Origin: Epiperipatus broadwayi
Lineage: Eukaryota > Onychophora > Udeonychophora > Euonychophora > Peripatidae
Length of the DNA stretch: 64,000 bases
Assembly: GCA_028023455.1 (NCBI GenBank)
Contig: JAQFVV010000152.1
Location: forward strand, 2,854,001-2,918,000
Reading direction: 5' to 3'
The notes beneath the pieces were generated by a model. It searched no databases and was not told where the DNA came from. It saw only the letters and a program-made list of their open reading frames with translations. Positions 57,501-64,000 of this stretch are shown here, piece by piece. Position 1 is the stretch's first letter; each line of letters opens with the position of its first letter. The translations under genes and the position numbers were made by a program.

Positions 57501-58099
57501 TATTTACTAAAGGCTGCTAATGCGACCTTGAATTTTGGAGAAAATTAAGAATTACATTTAATTATTTAGTGATAACAATTATTGAGAGATCACTGAAATA
57601 ATATAAACTTTATTTTTAGTTTTCAGGCTGTTTTTATGTTTGAGTAGTTTGAGGACTATTACTGTAGTTATAATATTTAAGTATATATGGAAACATTTTC
57701 AACATTAATTTATTTTATTTTTTTATTAGTGGTCTGCCATTATCTTTGTAAATGATATTATAAATTTAGATATTTATGTATGTTTTAACTTTATACTATA
57801 AGTTGAGAAACTTGTTGATGACATTGTTTATTGTTTAATTGATACATTTTCTGTGATGTATTGATTCATAAGAAATAATCATAAATGCTTTAGATTTTCA
57901 TATATGGAACATGCCGCTTTTATATGCTCAATGAGAAATGTGACAATTGTATCAGAATAGACAAATTGGACCCTTTATGTCCAGATATCTGTAAAAAAAA
58001 AGATCAGAAGCAGCAATATGATTTTTATAAGTCAGGTGAAAAAAACAATGTACTTTTGATAGTAACTGATGACTACATCACATATGAAATATGTATATA
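57501..58099. other. Intron interior, unrecognised frame
   Basis: An 88-codon plus frame (57924-58190) starts with CDNCIRIDKLDPLCPDICKK, Cys-rich enough to look zinc-binding. It runs into the DNA element at 58100 and has no recognised relatives. It may be a remnant of the adjacent LINE or chance. Confidence 0.25.
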
Positions 58100-58969
58100 C
58101 ACCTGGGTCTCGTTTTATGTGGATTATTTTAATGCGATTTTGAAGTTATGCCATTCATGTTTCTTCTTAATATGTTTCATATTTCAATAAGATATCAAGA
58201 AATTTAAATTATTAATAACTTATTTTGACTTGAAATACTTTTTTTTATTTTTTCAAAAATATAACATTATATTAGCAGCTAACGTGAATATGGCCCGAAG
58301 CTGTATTTAGAATCTTAGCTTCTATGTAAATAACCTACTTATACTAATGAGTAAATAATAAAAATAGATTTATACGTACATGTATAAAAATATTGCAATA
58401 GATATTCAAAAATTTTAAACTTTTAAAACATTTTGTTAGATATTAACAGAAATAAATATTTTTTTAGATTTTTAAAATAAATAATAACAAAGATTTTATT
58501 GATTTTATAAACTGAAAATAATCTTTCTCATGATAATGTATAATCTTTTTGTCTTGATTGCGATCTCATTTTTTAAATATAGAAACAGAAAACCATTAAC
58601 ACAGCACAAGACTGAAAGTGGCGCTAGTTGTACATCACATCACGAATCTGATTTCTTACCAGTTTACAAACGAACGCATATTGTCAAATAGTGGTAATGA
58701 TTAAAATATGTATGAAAAAATGTAAAATTAAATACTGTAGTTAATAAAAAAAGTTTGTCTTGTATTAATTTTTTTCAAATATTTGAAATTTTTTATTAGT
58801 CATACTTTATTTCCTTATTTTTTAATGCGAATTTTAAAGTAATTTTTCCTTGTTGCTTTGCTTTTCTGAAAATTACAGAACCTATCCCCCATTTTTCAAG
58901 GTAAGTAAAGTCTATTGTTGTTCGCATTTTCTGAGGAACCTATCTACCGCATAAAACGAGACCCAGGTG
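58100..58969 (-). mobile_element. pogo/Tigger-like DNA element, copy 2 (reversed)
   Basis: Same ends as copy 1 (CACCTGGGTCTCGTTTTA at left, TAAAACGAGACCCAGGTG at right). The interior matches copy 1 in reverse: GTGGCGCTAGTTGTACATCA at 58619 mirrors ACAACTAGCGCCAATGTCA near 49444. TA lies at the left edge only, so the right target duplication has decayed. Confidence 0.7.
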
Positions 58970-59781
58970 TCTGTGAGAGACTTAGAAATATTGGTATGTT
59001 CTTTATTTCCAATATTTTTATTGTTAGAATTGTTTTTGCTTTCTACACATTTAGTATGCATTTATGTGTTTTTGTTTTTGTATTCAATTTTTTTTGTCTT
59101 TATATCTTTTTCATTTTCAGTATTGTATGGTATTACAATCTTATAGGATATTGTTAATTTTTTTTACCCCAACCAATCTGTTAATCGCAATTGCATTCTT
59201 TTTAGTCTTTATATGTTGAGTAAATATAATGATTAAATTCAATCCCCCTTTTTTTTAACTATTTGCAAGATTCTTCGTAATGATGTACTGCATCCATTTT
59301 CCTAAGAATATTTCATAATATAACAAGATCATGCAGATTGAAATTTTGTTTTAATCAGTAAACGTAATATTTATTAAGGCTACAATCTTAAGACTATGTA
59401 CCTGAAAAAAACGACAGTAGGGACCTCTGCAAATCTTAAACACAAGATTTCTTTTGTTTGATATGTTTAGTTTTTTTTGTTTATCAGATATTTTTGATAA
59501 TGATGTCTCTTATTTCTCAGACTTTTATGATTTGACATAAGACTGATTTGAATGAATATTAAGTATGCCTTACAAAAAAACTTTTCATAATTGGTTTACT
59601 AGTGATGTATAATTATTGAATTTTTTTATTATGTATAGCATTAAGTTTAGTTTTGAATAGGAAAAAAAAAAAAAAAGAAGCATTTATTTTCATTGAAATA
59701 ATTATATTCTATTTATAAAAGTAAAAATATGAGTTGAAATGTATTTTGTTTATTTATGAGAATCTTTTTTTTAAATTTTAG
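58970..59781. other. End of the NUF2 intron, no other gene
   Basis: T-rich sequence. A 3' splice acceptor (TTTTTTTTAAATTTTAG) closes the intron at 59781. Confidence 0.55.
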
Positions 59782-59853
59782 CCTACTAGAATAAGTGCTG
59801 TGTATCAATATATTTTGGAAGCCATGTTTGATTTTAAGGAAGAATTATATCAT
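59782..59853 (+). CDS. nuf2: NUF2-like kinetochore protein, second coding exon (24 codons)
   Basis: The acceptor ...AAATTTTAG ends at 59781 and a consensus donor CAT|GTAAGT begins at 59854. The 72 bases are phase 0 at both ends, compatible with the exon ending at 9954. The peptide PTRISAVYQYILEAMFDFKE continues the calponin-homology helix of NUF2, in the place of the vertebrate 'P.PE.....Y...L....G' helix that follows the ENDL turn. Spliced to exon 1 it gives 60 residues with no gap in the family pattern. The next expected block (the 'M.P.N......PF' region) is not found before 64,000, so the following intron is at least 4.1 kb. Confidence 0.72.
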
Positions 59854-60433
59854 GTAAGTTTAAATTTTTTTTAAAATTTATATTTATCTCATATGAAATG
59901 AAAAAAAAATTTCTGGAAGCCATGCATAAATAAATAACACTCAAAAGAATGAAGTTTTAGTTGCTTTTGTTTAAATATTTTATATATTAAGCTATGCATA
60001 TATGTAAATTTATCATAATAAGCAAGATACATTTTGTCAGTTTTTAGGCAGCGTACTTTATGCACTTGAAATACTGTTTTATAAAATATTGTAAGAACTT
60101 GATAAAATATGTTTGAAGTATGGTATCATTTATATTTTGTGATTGGTTATTTGGGAAAACAACTGGCACTTATGATTTCAATTTTCTAATGATGATCAGA
60201 TCTATCTCATACTAAATCTTTTTAGGATTACCTATTCTTAAAGATTCTTGTAACTAAAAAGGTTATAAATATATATCTTATTTTTTTATATACTAATGGT
60301 TGAAAAAATAACTAATTTTTTTATTTCCTTGACATTTATTTACAGAATGCAATAGCAATTATTTTATTTTGTTTATGATTATGTAAATATTAAATTTCAT
60401 CTTTAATTATAAAGCGATCATTATAATTTAGTA
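59854..60433. other. Start of the next intron, no gene seen
   Basis: AT-rich sequence. I looked for a third NUF2 exon here and found none. Confidence 0.5.
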
Positions 60434-60546
60434 TTAAACAGGCAAAACTCTCCATACAGTAGTGCCACTCAATGCAAGCCAGAGTAATCAATGGATGCCA
60501 GAAGGCTTATGCATAAAATCCCTATCTAGTGCCTACCCATCCAATA

Positions 60547-60588
60547 TCCCCAGACTAGTTTCTGGTTTATGGCCTTCGTCAGTGAGGA
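60547..60588 (-). ncRNA. Hammerhead ribozyme (family A, antisense)
   Basis: Minus: TCCTCA, CTGACGA, weakened helix II (GG/CC with loop), GAAA, CTAGTC, TGGGGA. Helix I is intact. Helix II is only two or three pairs, so activity is uncertain. Confidence 0.6.
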
Positions 60589-60884
60589 GCCTTATGAGCA
60601 GGCATAAGAAATAGTGAGTGATCATCTGATGTTTAGTGGTTTAACACCAATCCTGCCTAATAGGATAATGGTAGCTATGGTTGTTAAAGAGCCAAAGACA
60701 CCAAAGTGTATGGGTGCTGAACTGAGTTCAGACCTATATGACTATAAGCTAATGAGCTTGGATTGAAAATATTGTGTTTTCAATTTTATTCTCATAGTTA
60801 TGTAGTTAAGTAGAGGAAAAAGGTGGCTGCTGGAGGGTTGCATTAGATCCTAAGATCTAGGTGCAGTCCTCTCAGATCCAAGGC

Positions 60885-60926
60885 TCCTCAGTGATGAAGG
60901 CCATAAGCCAGAAACTAGTCTGGGGA
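60885..60926 (+). ncRNA. Mutated hammerhead relic (family A)
   Basis: The CTGATGA box reads GTGATGA (60891-60897). The rest, including helix I TCCTCA/TGGGGA and GAAA, is intact. Loss of the first core C should disable cleavage. Confidence 0.6.
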
Positions 60927-61179
60927 TATTGGGTGAGATGGCACTACATAGGAATTTTATGCATAAGATTTCTGGCATCCATTGATTACTCTGGCTTGCA
61001 TTGAGTGGCAATACTGTATGGAGTGTTTTGCCTGTTTAATAACAGTTATGAGCAAGCATAAGAAACTGATCATGTGATGTTTAGTGGTATAATTTAGTAA
61101 TTAGCTAAATTGTAATGATATTAATAGTTGGAACTAATTCAAAATTAATCATTGTGATTACTGAGTTATAATAAAATCA

Positions 61180-62391
61180 AAGGATTTATGGGAAGGTTGA
61201 CTATTATATTGCTGAAGAACAGTTTGGTTTTCGGAAAGGGAAAAGCACGAGAGATGCTATTGGTATTGTTAGGACAATTGCAGAAAGATATATGGAAAGA
61301 GATAAAGGAATTGGTATATGTTTTGTAGATTTAGAAAAGGCATTTGATAGAGTAAGCTGGAATAAACTGATGTCTATCTTAAGAGATAAAGGAGTATTCT
61401 GGAAAGAAAGACGATTGATATGGAATATGTATAATGGGCAAAGAATAAGAGTTAGATTTGGATGTAATGAGACGGATGAAGTGAATATAGAAAGTGGAGT
61501 TAGGCAAGGATGTAGTATGTCACCTGTTTTGTTTAATATTTATTTAGAAGATATGATAAATAATTATTTGGACTGTGGAGGAGCAAAGTTGGAGGGAGAG
61601 TAATAAAGTGTATAAGATTTGCAGATGATATGGCTCTTATTGCTGAGGAAGAAAAGGATCTTCAGAATATGTTGAATAAATTGGAAGAAGGATGTATGGC
61701 ATATGGAATGAAGATTAATATTGAAAAGACTAAGTGTTTATGGATAGGGAGAGATGCAAAAAGACTGCAAATTGGAATCCATGATGACATGGAGCAGCAG
61801 GTGAAGGGATTTAGATATTTGGGTTGTTGGTTGAGTGAGGATGGAAGAAGTGAAGATGAAGTTAAAAGAAGAATAGATTGGAAAGGTGACATTTGTAAAA
61901 AGAAAGAAGATATTTTGTGGACCTATGGAAAGAGAATTAAGGAAAGATTAATTAAATGTTATGTGTGGAGTGTATTAATGTATGGTTGTGAGATGGCATT
62001 GAGTATAGAATTAAAAAGAAAGTTTTGAGATTGGATATGGGAAAATGGAAAAATCAGTTGGGTGATAAAATAAAATGAAGAAGTTTTGAAAAGAGTTAAT
62101 GAGGAAAGAAGATTGATTGAAAGTATCAAAGAGAGAAAGAGAAACTGGATTGGACATATACTAAGAAAAGATTATAGTTTAATGAAAGATGTTTTGGAAG
62201 GTATGGTGAGTGGAAATAAAAAGATAGGACGGAAGAGATTGACATTATTGGATGATATACGAGATGGAAGGGGTTATGTGGAATTGAGGAAGTGGGCAAG
62301 GAAGAGAATGGAATGGAAGAATGGATGAACTGATGTAGTGACTACTCTCTGGACCTGTCTATTGGACAGACTACTATTGATGATGATGATG
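61180..62391 (+). pseudogene. 5'-truncated non-LTR retrotransposon (RT)
   Basis: Flanked by a 9-base direct repeat AATAAAATC (61170-61179 and 62392-62400). It ends in a short GATGATGATGATG tail. The first frame reads 'VDYYIAEEQFGFRKGKSTRDA', then the first catalytic motif 'CFVDLEKAFDRVSW', then 'VRQGCSMSPVLFNIYLED'. A frameshift near 61595 precedes the second catalytic motif RFADDMALIAEEEKDL and then 'GMKINIEKTK'. A stop near 62026 precedes 'KRNWIGHILRKD' and 'GRKRLTLLDDI'. It is a relatively young copy (three open blocks), lacking the 5' endonuclease. The family is the endonuclease-reverse transcriptase LINEs common in invertebrates. I do not assign a clade. Confidence 0.82.
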
Positions 62392-62400
62392 AATAAAATC

Positions 62401-62914
62401 TATAAATAGCATGATTTGATTGATATTTATAGAGATGTGTAGTTAGATATAAAAAAATTATTTAAAAAAAAAAAATCAAATTTGAGAGACAATAATTTCA
62501 AATGGAAATTAAAAAAAAAAGTTTTTTTTTTTTTTATTTGTTATAATGGCTAGTTCAGCAGGTCAAAAAAATTGCATTCATACATTTACTTGGTGCTAGA
62601 GCACAATTCCATTTAATTTGCAGAACTGAAATTTTATTATTTTTTTTATTTATTTTTTTTACTTGGAAATTGATCCAGCAAATGTTTAACTTTTCAGCCA
62701 ATCAATCTCATTGCTATGTTAATTTCTTCAGATCATTAGAAGTTAAAATATAATGGAATAAATAAATGCATTAAAATAATTATAGAAGCTAATTTTGTTT
62801 TAATGAATAATTAAGAGTCTGAATGTGTTGTAAAGTATATTGTTAAAAATAGAAAATTATTATCCAATAAACTATCATATTCCCTATCACATGACTTCAG
62901 CTATATATATTGCT
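62401..62914. other. AT-rich spacer
   Basis: No coding. It contains poly-A and poly-T runs near 62462 and 62521. Confidence 0.5.
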
Positions 62915-63240
62915 GATTTAGCAGCATACTTTTCCACCTTCTGCATGCTACTTACTATAAACTTTAGTAAGTAATGATAAATACCAGATGACAATGTTAA
63001 ATAAATTCCTATCCTGTGCTGTCCTATTGAAAATCCTCAGACTGCTTTCAGACTTATAGCTTTCATCAGTGAGGTGTATTGTTCCAAGATTCAAAGCTTT
63101 TCACTAACAAAAGCCATAAGTTTGAAAATAGTTTGGGGATTTTGGATAGGACAACACAGGACAGGGATTTATTTGGCATTGTCATCTGGCATCTACCATT
63201 ACTTACTAAAGCTTATAGGAAGTGGTATAGAGATGGGAAA
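62915..63240. mobile_element. Palindromic hammerhead relative (family C)
   Basis: Imperfect inverted halves: CCTATCCTGTGCTGTCC-like sequence near 63010 faces GGACAACACAGGACAGGG near 63149, and CTTACTATAAACTTTAGTAA near 62952 faces TTACTTACTAAAGCTTATAG. The 10-base ATATATTGCT occurs at 62905-62914 and 63241-63250. One half carries a hammerhead-like motif. Confidence 0.5.
63035..63074 (-). ncRNA. Hammerhead-like motif (family C, decayed)
   Basis: Minus: CCTCA, CTGATGA, a weak helix II, GAAA, GCAGTC, TGAGG. Helix I (CCTCA/TGAGG) is perfect, but helix III does not pair and helix II is poor. The mirrored plus copy at about 63102 reads CTAACAA and is dead. Confidence 0.4.
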
Positions 63241-63250
63241 ATATATTGCT

Positions 63251-64000
63251 AGAAAAGCATTAGCTTAGCAATGGTTAAATGAGATTTTACTAATAAAGAT
63301 GTTTATATTAATGATTAGTGAAGTTGGTTTTCAGATAAAATCTCGTTTAATTATTTATCAGGATTTTAGTAATTTATGACTTTAAAATATTGATAATAAA
63401 GAAAGGAATGACATCATTTAAGGTTTTTGAGGTGCAAAATGAATTAATGAATTGGATAAAAATTAATATTACAAAAAATTCAAATTTGGCAGTACATTTT
63501 GAAATGGAAGACATAATATAGTAAACACTGGAAAGTTAAAGGCAGTAGTTAATAATTGTAGATATAATAGCATTTATGATTTTAGTTGTTATTAAAGAGT
63601 ACTTAAAATGTAGAGTGGCATATTTATTGTTATTATTATTTGCTATCGTGATTTTTTTTTTTTTTACATTTTAATTTTTGTATAAAACTTTTGAAGGTGG
63701 TTTCAGTGAACACAATCTGATTTCCAGTTTTCAATGTTTATGTTAAAAGTAAAATAATATATTATAACAAGCTTAATTTTTTTAAAAAATCATTTATTTT
63801 ATATTTGATCTGTTTATTAAGTTTTATAAAGTGAATTTATTGACGATTGGATTTAATTACTCCAGTTTTTGCCTTGTGTATTAAAATGAAGTTTTTACTT
63901 TTAATTATATTATAATAAAATAAAAATAAATTCATTTATGATGTTCTGACTGCATGTGTTTTGTCAATAAATATATGAGTTTGTATGAATTTATTAAATC
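63251..64000. other. Intron interior, no gene seen
   Basis: AT-rich to the end of the window. No NUF2 exon is recognisable. Confidence 0.5.

Larger units (their letters stand above)
60434..61087. mobile_element. Hammerhead-ribozyme element (family A), inverted pair
   Basis: It is flanked by a 12-base direct repeat TATAATTTAGTA (60422-60433 and 61088-61099). It begins with a minus-oriented partial unit (60434 to about 60605, including its ribozyme), followed by a plus-oriented unit to 61087. Since one target duplication encloses both orientations, the inverted arrangement was present at or created during insertion. Confidence 0.78.

Noticed and set aside
60340-60400. A third NUF2 exon after the acceptor-like TTTATTTACAG near 60345.
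   Set aside because: The following peptide does not match the expected NUF2 block, and stops follow at once.

Overview
The window is AT-rich eukaryotic (animal) DNA, roughly 30% GC by eye. It has spliceosomal exon boundaries, many TA microsatellites and dense, mostly decayed retroelements. No bacterial-type genes or operons are visible. The species cannot be fixed from sequence alone. The mix of RTE-like LINEs, tRNA-derived SINE-like repeats and hammerhead-ribozyme elements fits an invertebrate metazoan, perhaps a mollusc or other spiralian; that is inference.

Only one host gene can be supported: two coding exons of a NUF2-like kinetochore gene on the + strand (9847-9954 and 59782-59853). 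Both are phase 0, and together they read as the N-terminal half of the NUF2 calponin-homology domain. The first coding intron is therefore about 49.8 kb and holds most of the window. Later exons lie beyond 64,000.

Layout: 1-9.8 kb is upstream flank, with a decayed LINE (1386-2560, -) and an LTR-like/minisatellite region (5821-8680). The giant intron (9955-59781) contains SINE-like repeats near 10.5-11.1 kb and 55.9-56.2 kb; a 470-bp palindrome (13.7-14.2 kb); an extreme A/T homopolymer tract (15.5-16.2 kb); an exon-like minus-strand segment (16.5-16.8 kb); a large palindromic ribozyme element (18.4-19.5 kb); two copies of a 1.1-kb fold-back element (19.5-20.6 and 23.5-24.6 kb); RTE-type LINE wreckage (26.1-33.4 and 56.6-57.5 kb); an L1/Tx1-like LINE (35.3-37.5 kb, -); LTR-like pieces; and two copies of a pogo/Tigger-like DNA element (49.0-50.0 kb, and 58.1-59.0 kb reversed). 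After exon 2 come another ribozyme element, a 5'-truncated LINE and a palindromic ribozyme relative.

The most interesting system is a set of non-autonomous retroelements that carry type I hammerhead ribozymes. At least five loci are seen (18.4-19.5, 24.7-25.2, 32.0-33.1, 51.4-52.7, 60.4-61.1 kb), with a sixth relative at 62.9-63.2 kb. Core motifs, helix I and helix III can be paired by eye. One locus is a tandem array with ribozymes 450 and 451 bp apart. Several loci are flanked by 10-12 bp direct repeats that look like target-site duplications, and several begin with an inverted copy of part of the same element. This resembles the terminal repeats of Penelope-like elements or metazoan retrozymes. 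Several intact ribozymes lie in the sense orientation inside the NUF2 intron, so they could cleave the pre-mRNA.
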